The position numbers and the translations under genes were made by a program. From Zymoseptoria tritici IPO323 (lineage: Eukaryota > Ascomycota > Dothideomycetes > Mycosphaerellales > Mycosphaerellaceae): a DNA stretch of 64,000 nt. Where the stretch lies: assembly GCF_000219625.1 (NCBI RefSeq), contig NC_018216.1:2356001-2420000 (forward strand), given 5' to 3'. The notes under the pieces are model-generated. The model was not told the origin of the DNA. It searched no databases and was given only the letters and a program-made list of their open reading frames with translations. This document shows, piece after piece, positions 20,910 through 30,875 of the stretch (positions are counted from its first letter, which is position 1; every line of letters starts with the position of its first letter).

Positions 20910-21692
20910 ATGTCGTCCAACCGACGCGGCGTAGGCCTCAGTGCCTTCTCCAACGCTGCAATCTCTTCAGATAAATATGCTGCCCACGGGGCCGCACTCC
21001 GGACAAGCCATGCCGATGCACTCGCGAACCAACTCTCGGTCTTCCAGGCCGCCCTGCACAACTTCTCCTTGACCCACGCGAAAGACATTCGCAGCAATCC
21101 GACCTTTCGAGCCGAATTCGCCCGTATGTGCCATGCTATTGGGGTCGATCCACTTGCGGGAAGCAACGCCAAGGGCAATGCTGCAGCAGATGGCAAGGGT
21201 GGTAGTGTTTGGGCAAAGATGCTGGGAACAAGTTTAAACGACTTCTACTTTGAGTTGGGTGTCAGGCTGGTGGAGGTCTGTCGAGAGAGCAGAGCGGAGA
21301 ATGGAGGTATGATAGCACTTGCGGAAGCTCGGAAGCGAATCGCGAAAGGGCGTGGCCTGGTAGGAGGCGGCATCGAGGTGACGGACGATGATGTCGAGCG
21401 AGCATTGGAGAGCCTCGAGCCTCTCGGGGGCATGTTCAAGATCACGAAGCTCGGCAGCACAAAGTTCATCAGATCTGTGCCGAAGGAGCTGAACCAGGAT
21501 CAATCGAGAGTTCTCGAAGTCATCGACATCATGGGCTTTGTGACTGTTTCAATGCTGCGCGCGAACCTGCAATGGGAGAAGGCTAGAGCGATCGCCGTCA
21601 TTGACGACATGGTAATGGACGGTCTGTTGTGGGTTGACGAGCAAGGAGAAGAAGTCGAATACTGGAGCCCGAGCCTAATGCATGGAGGATGA
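20910..21692 (+). CDS. SNF8: ESCRT-II subunit SNF8/VPS22
   Basis: Winged-helix subunit of ESCRT-II, which works with VPS25 and VPS36 at endosomes to sort ubiquitinated cargo into multivesicular bodies. Intronless, 260 residues. The start SSNRRGVGLSAF is the conserved family N-terminus. It is followed by a helical region (YAAHGAALRTSHADALANQLSVFQAAL) and two winged-helix domains (about 110-180 and 190-255) ending WSPSLMHGG. There is a Gly/Ala/Asn insertion near residues 85-100. Length matches other fungal orthologues (about 235-265 residues). Confidence 0.92.
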   Translation: MSSNRRGVGLSAFSNAAISSDKYAAHGAALRTSHADALANQLSVFQAALHNFSLTHAKDIRSNPTFRAEFARMCHAIGVDPLAGSNAKGNAAADGKGGSVWAKMLGTSLNDFYFELGVRLVEVCRESRAENGGMIALAEARKRIAKGRGLVGGGIEVTDDDVERALESLEPLGGMFKITKLGSTKFIRSVPKELNQDQSRVLEVIDIMGFVTVSMLRANLQWEKARAIAVIDDMVMDGLLWVDEQGEEVEYWSPSLMHGG

Positions 21693-22398
21693 GGATGCCG
21701 AAGGAACTCTGAGAGATTCCAGTTTCGCTGCTCCCAAGGACAATCGCGAATATCCTATGATTTAGACCGCGCAAGGTCTGGCGACTCTGTTACATCCCGA
21801 CCCAGTATGGCGCTGTTGCATCACTGGAGCGCGGAAGGCCGCCTCCTCTTTCCTCTGGGTCACACACACCTGGGCAAGATTTGATGCTCAACGGTGCGAT
21901 AGTCTGGCCTCGAGAAGTGCTCCGAGCGGTGGAAGCGCACTGCTACATTTGGGACGTTTGAACGACAGGGCAGCCTCAATACACCTGGACGACCAGCAGG
22001 CTTCGGAGATCTCCAGCGTTCGACACTTCTGCCCGGCCTGATTGGTGCCGCTCGCAGTCTACTGAATGTATGGTGTGGCAGAGTCTAAGCATAATGGCTG
22101 AACGCTGTAGCCGGACGACATGATGGTGCTTCGCCGGAATATTGTTCAGGCGGACACTTGATCCTGATGCTTCTGCCATGCTCTATTTGGATGCGTTCCA
22201 GAAGGACACAGAAGACCGTGTCTTATCAGCGAGTGCTCGCAGGGCGTGGATCTGGTTGGTATTGCCTTATGCGGAAGGTGGAGGCGTAGCGAAAGCCCCG
22301 CTTTGGCCGGACTTCAACGCCCAAAAATGAATCTAGCGGGGGTGACTCGAGGTTTTCGTGAACTTCACTGATGGACATCTGATGTTGTGTTCAGGAGG
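21693..22398. other. Intergenic, about 0.7 kb
   Basis: SNF8 3' flank and promoter of the DUF3445 gene. Nothing else is recognisable. Frames are short and conflict on the two strands. Confidence 0.45.
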
Positions 22399-23624
22399 AT
22401 GGCGGCATCGATCTTGATATGCTCCCTGTGTGGACTAATGCTATGGATAGTATGGCAATTGATCCGGGCGCATGGCTCGAGAGATATTCGAAGAGGCATC
22501 CCAATATCTACAACAAGCTACGATGATAAGCAAGAAGATGCATATCTCGACATCCAGCCACTGCAGGACTTCGACTGGAGAACAACGTCTCCCATTCGCA
22601 ATTCTCCCTTGAAGCCAAAGTATCATCTGACAATGGGTACGATCGTACCCCAGAGTGGGCATCTATTCCCACTGACAATGGTCCAGCCTTAGAAAACATC
22701 ACTCTCTCCGACATTATCGCCATGGACAATACCTATGTTTCGAGAATGCAGGTCCGCCAATCAATTATGGAAGATCATCCGGATGCCACCATTCAATCGA
22801 CACCCGTCGCCGACAAAGCGGTACTGGAACTCCACGACTGGATGTTCAGGACATACCTTCCCATGCGCTATCCCCAGATCTACTACAGACAAAGTGGTGC
22901 CGATGGTGGCCTACTCAACGGGGTCAGCAACAAAATCATCCCGCTGAGTCCTTCTTCCGCGGTAGAAGCTCTCCGAGCCTTGGGCTCGAACATTGACACA
23001 GACTTCCTGGTCCTCATGCCTTGCTCGATTTCGCCGGACGGTTTGCCGATCTATCACCTCCAGGCCTTCGTCACCTGCTTCCCATCCGGGTTCAGCCTCC
23101 GCAAGAAGCTGGGCATGCCTCTTGCAGAAATCCATACGCCCGTGCCGGGGTACAAAGCGAAACTGGAGAAGTCGATGGATCGTTTCTTTGCGAGACTGGA
23201 GTGCGGCAAGGCTGTGAAACGGTCAAATTGGGGCATCACGACCGTAACGGACTTGTTTCTGGAGGGCGGAACGCACTTTCATAACGACAAAGCGAGTGAT
23301 GGGCCGAGCAGTACATCGACAGAGGGTGATGGACCTAGCACCAGGGTAATGGACGCGATTGAGCAACAAAAGCGAGAGGTGATCGTCGAGAATTGCCGAC
23401 TAAGGTCGGAACGACAGACCTTGTTTCGCCTTCCACAGAGCAAGGCGATTGTGTTTTCGTTCAAGACGTATCAGTACCATTTGGAGGATGTCAAGAACGA
23501 TGGCTACGCAGACGAGTTGGCCGCGGCAATCGAGGGCCTAGTAATGGGCAGTGTTCCGGAGATGAACTTTTACAAGCGTGGCGTCGTTTGGTCCGAGGCG
23601 GTTCTGCAGTATTTGCGAAGCTAG
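22399..23624 (+). CDS. DUF3445 protein (heme-dependent oxidative N-demethylase-like), membrane-anchored
   Basis: Member of the DUF3445 family, some of whose bacterial members are heme-dependent oxidative N-demethylase subunits; the fungal role is unknown. Two exons (22399-22636, 22687-23624) give 391 residues. The 50-bp intron joins KPKYHLTM to ALENITLSDII and removes what looks like a frameshift. N-terminus: one helix (ICSLCGLMLWIVWQLI), so probably a type II membrane protein. Conserved blocks: FRTYLPMRYPQ, DTDFLVLMP, the signature FVTCFPSGFSLRKKLG, IHTPVPGYK, MDRFFARLE, NWGITT, RSERQTLFRLP, VFSFKTYQYHL and FYKRGVVWSEAVLQYL. The upstream ATG at 22382 is out of frame. Confidence 0.85.
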
Positions 23625-23754
23625 TCGAGGCTGGAGGAGGACACTGAAAGGCGCATGATCTGATACGTTGGTGGTTGAAAACTCTGCAGTCACATTGAAA
23701 AGATACCTTTGCTATGCCTGGAAAGCCTTGGAAAGCACCCTTCCCGACTAGCAT

Positions 23755-23925
23755 GTCCCTCGCGATAACAATTGCAGACCGCAAAATCGCCGTTCTTTTT
23801 TGGCACACATCTAGCCCTTCTCTTCGCCGCATTTGGAAGTCTGGGAACATCTGTCAGGCGCTTGACGAACAGAAAGATTCTCAAGGAGTTGAGAGCATAC
23901 TCGTTGACAGGTGAAGTGTGCCGGC
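23755..23925 (-). pseudogene. Decayed copy of the last exon of the neighbouring secreted-protein gene
   Basis: This stretch matches the end of exon 2, intron 2 and exon 3 of the gene at 24363-23948. It has the same TTCACCTGTCAA donor context, a matching GTATGCTCTC donor, a TTCCCAG acceptor, then TCCAAA-GCGGCGAA and later GCGGTCTGCAATTGT. Relative to the intact copy it carries a net 4-bp gain and an in-frame stop soon after the acceptor. The upstream signal-peptide exon is absent. It is best read as a partial tandem duplication now non-functional. In the shifted frame the motif CVPKKNGDFAVCNC is still legible. Confidence 0.65.
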
Positions 23926-23947
23926 GCATTGCCACGCTCGCGCAGGT

Positions 23948-24363
23948 CTAGCACGAATGATGGCCCTGACGATCACAATTGCAGACCGCATATCCGCTGG
24001 GGTTTGGGACGCAGCCAAGGTTCTTTTCGCCGAATTTGGAAGCCTGGGAACATTTTTCAGGCTGTTGAACAACTGAGTCCTTGAGAGCGTACCTTTTGAC
24101 AGGTGTAGTATGCCGGTTCCGCGCTATTGTCCTCCGTGTCGAGGCAGCAGCCATTGTTTTCGTCGCAATAGGCGCTTGATTCTTCACTGCGACCCTTCCG
24201 GTCAGTGCGCCATTTGCCAAACTCGTCGTACTTTTTGTAGCAGACCTGGAGGACAACTAATCAGAACGAAGCAAGCGTTCAATGGTTGGGCGATGACACT
24301 CACGAAATTGCTAGCCAGACAGCTCCCTATCCACATGGCTGGCAACAGCGAAGCGAGATGCAT
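23948..24363 (-). CDS. Small secreted cysteine-rich protein (effector-like)
   Basis: Minus-strand gene with three exons (24363-24304, 24245-24093, 24043-23948) giving 102 residues. Exon 1 encodes MHLASLLPAMWIGSCLAS, a clear signal peptide. Exon 2 encodes NF-VCYKKYDEFGKW and a cysteine/acidic region (YCDENNGCCLDTEDN). Exon 3 encodes GCVPNPSGYAVCNCDRQGH and a final Cys. The predicted mature protein of about 84 residues has nine cysteines. Donors GTGAGT and GTACGC and both acceptors are good, and all joins are phase 0. No known family is recognised. Size, signal peptide and cysteine content resemble secreted fungal effector or antimicrobial-type proteins, but function is unknown. Confidence 0.75.
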
Positions 24364-25492
24364 ATTTGCGCGGCAGGAGGATGCTCGAACAGAATTGCTC
24401 GTCGTTACAGGAAGACGTGGCGAAGATCAAGGTCAGGCCACGGAGGGAAGGAGACAGAGTGAAGCGCAGAGGGAAGCGTTGAAAGAGGCTGCGGGTCTCA
24501 GACGAGCGGAGAGGAGGACTTTGTATACGCTGTTAGCACTGCTTACAAGCCTATACCACAGGCTATCTATGGCCCCCGATACCCGGTACGAGAACGTCTG
24601 GTTCTAAGAGGGCCGACCCTTCTACTCGGGGTTTGGATGCGGATTCTCATTTTGCGGACAGTGCCTGGAGTGCGCCCAGCAGATGGAAAGACTGAAGTTC
24701 CAGACCCAAACATCAAGGTCCGTTTACTGCTCGCAGTGCCCGGTCAGCAGTTCGCATACTTTCGAGTCCTTGCGGACAAGCATAGCAATGACACCATGCG
24801 CTTTCGTTCTCATCGACTCACTTGCTCATGCTCCGGTCCCGAATTTGCACAGGTCTGTATATCATCGACAAGATAGAGTATCCATCGAATTTCGCGAGGA
24901 ACTAGACCATCGGAACAAAGCAGCTGTTATAACGTAGCAACATGACCTTCAGGAATAACTCGCGGTGCGGTGCCTCACACCCTCCGGGGATTTCGGATCC
25001 TTCAGCTCCGCTTCTTGGCCTGTTAGAGACAATCCTTGTCCAGGTCAGCATGCATGTCAGCATTGTCAGCCCACCTCATTGTCTCATTAGTGTTCAAGTA
25101 CTCAGGGTACATTCAATCCTGGTGTCTGGATTCCCACTTCGTTCTAAGTCTTCTTAACGGGGTGGTGTGGAATCTTGCTCACCCCGCACTGGAGATAGGT
25201 ACAACGTGGGATGGCGATGGACATGGTTGTCGCCTCTCGCAGCTGAGAACTGACTTCTCTTCCTCGCGCTCTGTCTCATTCTCATCGCCATGATGATCAT
25301 CGTGTGCTAAGCCACGTCCTGGTTTCCGGAGTGGCCGGCAGTGAAAGACAAGGTCATCATGCGAGCATGGTACCAGGCCGAACAAGTCCCACCGTGCGGA
25401 CCAGCTATCACCCTTCTGTTCATCAACAAACTGTTTCTTCTTCCGAACAAGCCGGGTAAACACGAAATCAGATCAACTTACATCAACTCAAA
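24364..25492. other. Intergenic, about 1.1 kb
   Basis: Divergent upstream regions of the small secreted gene (minus) and the SDR gene (plus). Several frames of 60-95 codons occur on both strands with no signal, domain or splice support. No repeat is visible. Confidence 0.45.
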
Positions 25493-26582
25493 ATGTCTGC
25501 TACCAGGGCTTTCGGACGAGTCTGGACTCGAACGACGAAGGGTAGCTTCTTGACCCCAGCCAGACGCTATCTTGCATCGAGCTCCCACGAGCCAAAGCAC
25601 GCCAGCGCGGCAAACATTTTCGACGTGAGACGCCCCGATACCGACCCTCGCACCGCTGCTTGCATTCAGCTGACAAATGGAATGACAGGTCAAAGACCGG
25701 GTTTATGTCGTGACTGGAGGTGCACAAGGACTCGGCCTTGAGCTTTCCAAGACACTCGCCATACGAGGCGCCAACAGTATGTTTCCTGCCAGTCCGAGCC
25801 TTGTAGGCCTGGTACAGCTGCTGATCTGCTCCAGCGTTTGTCATCGACCGCAATCCGGCTCCATCCGACGACTTCCACCGGGCTCACGAGCAAGTCCAAG
25901 ATGATGGCCAGGGCACTCTTCGCTACCTCAACGCGGACGTCTGCGATGCCGAGGGTCTGGACCTGGCGTTCGAAGCCATTGCAGCGGAGCATGGCAGGAT
26001 GGACGGTCTCGTGGCGGCTGCAGCAATCCAGAACGTCACGCCAGCATTGAAGTTTCCGCCAGAGAAGATCACGGAGGTATTGCGAGCTTCTGTTCATGCT
26101 GTGAGGTGATCCAGCTAACAGAGACCAACCAGATGATGAAAGTGAATTTCAACGGCGTGTACCACTCCGCTCAGAGCTGTGCGCGGATGATGCACAAGTA
26201 CCAGACGCCTGGTTCCATGGTACTCGTGGGTTCCATGAGCGGACTCATTGCGAACAGAGCTCTGTTTTGCTCAGTCTACAACGCATCCAAAGCTGCCGTG
26301 ATTCAGCTCGGCCGCAGCCTGGCAATGGAATGGGGTCAGGCGATCGATGGCAAACCGATTCGAGTCAACGTGCTGTGTCCAGGCAACATAGTCACACCCA
26401 TGGCGGAGCAGAACTTCCGTGACGATCCTAGCTTGAGAGCGATTTGGGAGAACGGGAACATGATGGGCAGGCTCAGCACGCCGGAGGAGTATCGTGGTGC
26501 GGTCTTGTTCATGCTGAGCGATGCTTCTTCGTTCATGACGGGATCGCACATGGTGATTGATGGAGGCTATACGGCTTGGTGA
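25493..26582 (+). CDS. Short-chain dehydrogenase/reductase (classical SDR)
   Basis: NAD(P)-dependent oxidoreductase of the classical SDR class, probably on a polyol, sugar or keto compound. Four exons (25493-25624, 25689-25776, 25835-26076, 26133-26582) give 303 residues. The N-terminus (SATRAFGRVWTRTTKG) is basic and may be a mitochondrial presequence. Splicing exon 1 to 2 creates FD-VKDRVYVVTGGAQGLG (cofactor motif TGGxxGLG, residues 53-60). The active site is S190, Y203, K207 (YNASK). RVNVLCPGNIVTPM and the end SSFMTGSHMVIDGGYTAW are standard SDR blocks. Length is typical apart from the N-terminal extension. The substrate cannot be deduced. Confidence 0.9.
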
Positions 26583-27210
26583 TTGGTGCTGTTTCTGTAT
26601 GTCGTTCCTCATATATTGGCGTAAGGCGTCCTTCTTGTTGAGGCTCCCATCCTTTCAAGGCATCAGTCTTCGTGAACCGGTGACTCGGTCGTGGGGCTTG
26701 TCAGAATGTCGATACAAACAGTCATATGCGCACTCCAGTCACCTGCCATAGTCACTTTCTGTGGTAGGCGATTTCCGTCAATGACCTCGTTCTGAACCAA
26801 TTGCAGTGACGGGAATGTCGAGGTGAAGTCGATCAAGGACAATGACGAGTCGGAGGTGGGTCCGGGAAGAAGCTCTCACTAGCGCGTCTTGGAAATTATT
26901 GGAGCTTCAACAACAATCGCGAACTCGACCTCGACTCTTCACTCGACACATACAATTCACCAACCACATTGAATACCACAACCACACAAAACACCGCGCG
27001 CATCCACCAATTCTTCTTCACCAACGATCTCACACCACCATCAGTGAAGGCTCTCAGTACCACAAGCAGAGGTAATTGATCTGCATTCCTCACAACAGTT
27101 CGTCGGCCGCGCAACGACCTCCAACGGCTCGACCATGCTAACACACAATTTTCTCTCCAGTGGCTCAGATCAAGTACATCAAGAAACAGAAAGCAACAAC
27201 AGACGACGCG
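26583..27210. promoter_or_regulatory. Promoter and probable leader intron of the RCC1-type gene
   Basis: About 630 bp. A strong branch site and acceptor (GCTAACAC then TTTTCTCTCCAG ending at 27160) with a GTAATT donor at about 27072 suggest an 89-bp intron in the untranslated leader. CA-rich runs (ACCACACAAAACACC) near 26980 are typical of fungal promoters. No other gene is seen. Confidence 0.5.
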
Positions 27211-29039
27211 ATGGCTCCCAAGCGCGCTGCCGCCACCAAAGGCGCGTCCGCCTCGAGCGCCGCGGTCACAAAGGCCAACACCAAAGCAAAAGTCACCAAA
27301 GCCGCACCCGCAGCCAAGAAGCCGACCGCCGCTGCAAAGGCAAAGGCCGCGGCTGCGACCACCACAAAGGCGAAAGCACCTGCGCGCGGACGTGCAAAGA
27401 AGGAGGAGGCAGTTGAAGAGAATGGAGTAGCAGAGAAGAAGAAGCCGGCTGCAAAGAAAGGTATGTCACCCAATGACTGATATACTGCATACTGCCATGA
27501 ATTGTGGTCGCGCACTTGGAGTCAAATCCTTAGAATCTCACGTGCATTCGCTGACCTTTCATAGCACCAGCCAAGAAGGCCGCCGCGCCCGAGAAAGCCG
27601 CCGCAAGCGATGAAGACACACCAGCACCCGCAAAGACGTCGCGCAAGCGCAAGGCGGATTCCGAAGCTCCAGCCGCACCCGCGAAGAAAGTCAAGCTCAT
27701 GGTCAAGGGTCCGGTCCTGAACGAACCACCAACCCAGCGCCTGAACGTCTACGTCTTTGGTGAAGGCACCGCTGGCGAGCTCGGACTCGGCACAGCAAAG
27801 AGCGCGGTCGACGTGAAGCGTCCGCGTCTTAACCCGAACCTCAAGGCAGACACCGTGGGTGTTGTCGAGATCGCCGCTGGAGGCATGCACTGTGTGGCGC
27901 TCACTCACGACAACAAGATCCTCACATGGGGTGTCAACGACCAAGGCACTCTCGGTAGAGACACCACTTGGGACGGCGGACTGAGAGACATGGACGCAGC
28001 TGCCGAGGATAGCGACTCTGATGACGATGATGACAACGGCCTCAACCCGAAGGAGAGCACTCCCGGTGAAGTCGACTGGTCTCAGACTGAGCTGGCTGAA
28101 GGCACGCGCTTTGTGCAAGTCGCTGCCGGAGACTCCACCTCGTTCGTGCTCACAGATGATGGCAAGGTCTACGGCTGGGGCACATTCCGCAGCAACGACG
28201 GCGTGTTTGGCTTCTCACCCGAGGTCCACATTGCCGAACGCCCAATCCTTGTCTCTGGCCTGAAGAAGATCACCTCGATCAAAGCTGGCGCCAACCACGC
28301 TCTCGCCATGGACACTACCGGCGCAGTCTTCGCTTGGGGCTCAGGTCAACAGAACCAACTCGGTCGTCGCGTCATAGAACGAACGAAGACCGAGGGGCTT
28401 CACCCGCGCGAATTTGGCCTGCCCAAGGGCGCCAAGAAGGGCATCACCTCCATTGAGACCGGCGGATACCACAGCTTTGCCATTTCCAAGACCGGCGATG
28501 TCTACGCATGGGGACTGAACAACTTCGGCGAAACTGGCATCATGGACAACGCTGGACAGGACGATGCTGTCATCGTCAACCCTCGCCAAGTCCCATCTCT
28601 GAAGGGCAAGGACCTCATCTCCATCAAGGGTGGCGGACACCACAGCTTGGCCGCTACTGCTGAAGGTGATTGCTTGATCTGGGGACGCATCGATGGCAAC
28701 CAGACTGGCTTCACCAAGGATGAGCTCAACAAGATGCCTGATGAAGTCATCATCAAGGACGAACATGGCGCAATGAGGATCATCAAGGAGCCTCAGAAGA
28801 TTTCCGCCATCAAAGGAAAGGTCGTTCAAGTCACCACCTCTTCCGACAACAACATCGTCATTACCGATGAGGGCAAGGCCTGGAGCTGGGGGTTCTCGGC
28901 CAACTATCAGACCGGTCTTGGTACCGATGATGATGTGATCGTTGCCACCTGCATCGAGAACACCGCGGTGAAGGATCAGAAAATCATCGGCGCCGGCTGT
29001 GGAGGCCAATTCAGCTTCCTCACCTCGGCTGCGGCATGA
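27211..29039 (+). CDS. RCC1-repeat protein, Ran GTPase exchange factor type (Pim1/Srm1-like)
   Basis: Seven-bladed RCC1 propeller, most like the chromatin-bound exchange factor for Ran that sets the nuclear RanGTP gradient. Two exons (27211-27460, 27565-29039) give 574 residues. Residues 1-135 are Lys/Ala/Pro-rich and histone-H1-like, suited to DNA or nuclear binding. The propeller starts at LNVYVFGEGTAGELGLG and repeats GGxHxxAL/WG patterns: AAGGMHCVALTHDNKILTWG, AAGDSTSFVLTDDGKVYGWG, AGANHALAMDTTGAVFAWG, TGGYHSFAISKTGDVYAWG, GGGHHSLAATAEGDCLIWG, TSSDNNIVITDEGKAWSWG. An acidic loop (about residues 230-255) is inserted in an early blade. The basic N-terminal extension is longer than in yeast Srm1. 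Confidence 0.88.
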
Positions 29040-29709
29040 AGCACAAGATTGTAAGATATGAGGACGTCGGTCGAAAATACGACAGACCGCATTCAATGGC
29101 ATGGCATTGCGATGGCGTTTTTGATTTGTCGCGGGATTTGGCGCTTTTCTGGTCTTTTTCGGCGCACACTGCGCCCGAAGGAAAGGAACGAAGCGTTTCG
29201 ACGAAGACGCATTTCATGGTTGAATACCGAGACGGATCGAACAGTACACCGGTATGGAGATGCACAAGGATGCACAAGGATGCATGGCTATGCATGGAGA
29301 TGTATGGAGAAAAGTGGTGGAGATTTGTTCTGGAGAGTGTCACTTGGACTCCTCGCTTCTTGAAGCAGGTTGAGTTGGTTTCACGAGATTGTGCTTTGGA
29401 CATATGAAAGATCGGAAAGTTTGTCGGCATGTTGGCCTGCCTGACTCCCAGCCTTGCAAGAGGTTGGTCGAGTTGGTGGTGCCTCGCTGGCTATGGCCTG
29501 TTCTGCAATGGCGACAGCATGATGGAGGATGGTGGCCTCGACTCTTTGCCCGCGAGGGCAGGTTGAGTTGGTCCAGTCTGGATTGATGCGGTCGACGGAA
29601 GTGTTCTTGTTTGCGATAGATGGAGAAGAAAAAGCACGTTTTCATGTACACCTCGTTGCCTCAGCGTCACTGGCATGCTCATCGTTCCGACCGCCGAGAT
29701 TGCAGTCTC
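29040..29709. other. Convergent 3' flanks with short tandem repeat
   Basis: This lies between the 3' ends of the RCC1-type gene (plus) and the HAD gene (minus). At about 29253-29320 there is an imperfect run of units like GGATGCACAA and GGAGATGTAT. No gene is supported. Confidence 0.5.
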
Positions 29710-30432
29710 TCAGACCTTCTTCATCTTCTCCAATAACTCCTCCATCCCATCTGCCACCACATCAAACGTCCCAAAAACCTCCTCCACCCCATCCCACTCT
29801 TCAAATCTCAAATACGCTGTCTTGAACCCCGCCTTCCTCGCCGCCAACAAATCCCACGCATGCGCCGCCACAAACCACCTCTCCCCATCGCCCTTTGCGC
29901 CCAAACCCCTCTCACTCAAAAACTCATTCGTCCTCGCATAAATCCTCGCATCCGGCTTCGCGACTTGAATCTCATCGCAACTGAGCAAGTGCTCGCCGTC
30001 GAGCTCAATGCCCGCGAGCTCATAGTACCGCAAACTCGTCTCTTTGCCTCCATTCGTCACGCCGTAGACGTCCCACCCTGCCTCTCTCAGTCCGTCAAAA
30101 CAGACTTTCAGACCAGGTCGTGGGGAGAGGTTCTTGACGGCTTGCATCACAGCCGCGACGTCTTCGTCGCTGACCTCGGATAATGGGATGCCGACCACGG
30201 CGCAGGCACGCTTGAATGTGCATTGGAGAATCTTGGCAATGGGCGTGTAGCTGTCGCAGAGGGAGGTGTAGGTAAAGTCGCGCTGGGCGGCGAAGAACCA
30301 GGAGAAGCAGAGAGTTGTGGCGTCGAGGGAGTGGGCGGTGAGTTGTTTTTGGAGGCGGGACTGGATTATTTTAATGGCGGGCTCGAACTCGAAACAGGTT
30401 CCTAGAACGTCGAAGGAGGCGGATTTGGGCAT
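29710..30432 (-). CDS. HAD-superfamily hydrolase, 2-haloacid dehalogenase-like
   Basis: Haloacid-dehalogenase-like hydrolase, intronless, 240 residues. The motif I nucleophile is D8 in FDVLGT; as in L-2-haloacid dehalogenases, position +2 is not Asp, unlike phosphatases of the superfamily. Motif II is VYGVTNGG, motif III the Lys in QVAKPDARIY, and motif IV VAAHAWDLLAARKAG, which is close to that in dehalogenases. A helical cap lies between about residues 20 and 95. In fungi such proteins are often annotated as haloacid dehalogenases without proven substrates. Dehalogenation here is inferred from family resemblance only. Confidence 0.85.
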   Translation of the reverse strand: MPKSASFDVLGTCFEFEPAIKIIQSRLQKQLTAHSLDATTLCFSWFFAAQRDFTYTSLCDSYTPIAKILQCTFKRACAVVGIPLSEVSDEDVAAVMQAVKNLSPRPGLKVCFDGLREAGWDVYGVTNGGKETSLRYYELAGIELDGEHLLSCDEIQVAKPDARIYARTNEFLSERGLGAKGDGERWFVAAHAWDLLAARKAGFKTAYLRFEEWDGVEEVFGTFDVVADGMEELLEKMKKV

Positions 30433-30875
30433 TTTGGTGGTGTCGTTGGCGTGGACTTTTGAGTTGGAATGGAGAGGTCAATATGGGCTTGGAGTGTATC
30501 GCACAACTTGTATAATGTTGCAACCCCTCGTGGACGTGCTTGCTGACACTGCTAGAGAGAACGTATGGGATGTGCCGAGTCACAATGTCGATGTCAATGG
30601 CAACGATAAGCGGTATCGGCAATTGAAGCTATATAAGCTCGTCCTTGGCCTCATGACGTCGAAAGCCTACACCGCTCTTGGGGTCTCGTGCCAGCTCGAG
30701 TGTACCGTATGAATGAGATCCAACTATTGACCACAAGTAAAGCTGATGAATCAATTGCTGCTATGTACCGCTGCTGCAATGTAAGTGAGCCCGTTGTTAT
30801 CTCACTCGAGTCGAGAAGTGCAATGCCGTGCTGCTGATAAAAATATGGGATGATGTCCAAGACCTTCTGTTCCAA
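30433..30875. other. Intergenic, HAD gene promoter
   Basis: About 440 bp: upstream region of the HAD gene and 3' flank of the large disordered-protein gene. It contains a TATATAAGC segment at about 30629. Nothing else is recognised. Confidence 0.45.

Noticed and set aside
22387..22692. Frameshifted or split DUF3445 pseudogene
   Set aside because: A 50-bp intron with good signals restores the full frame and the expected family sequence.
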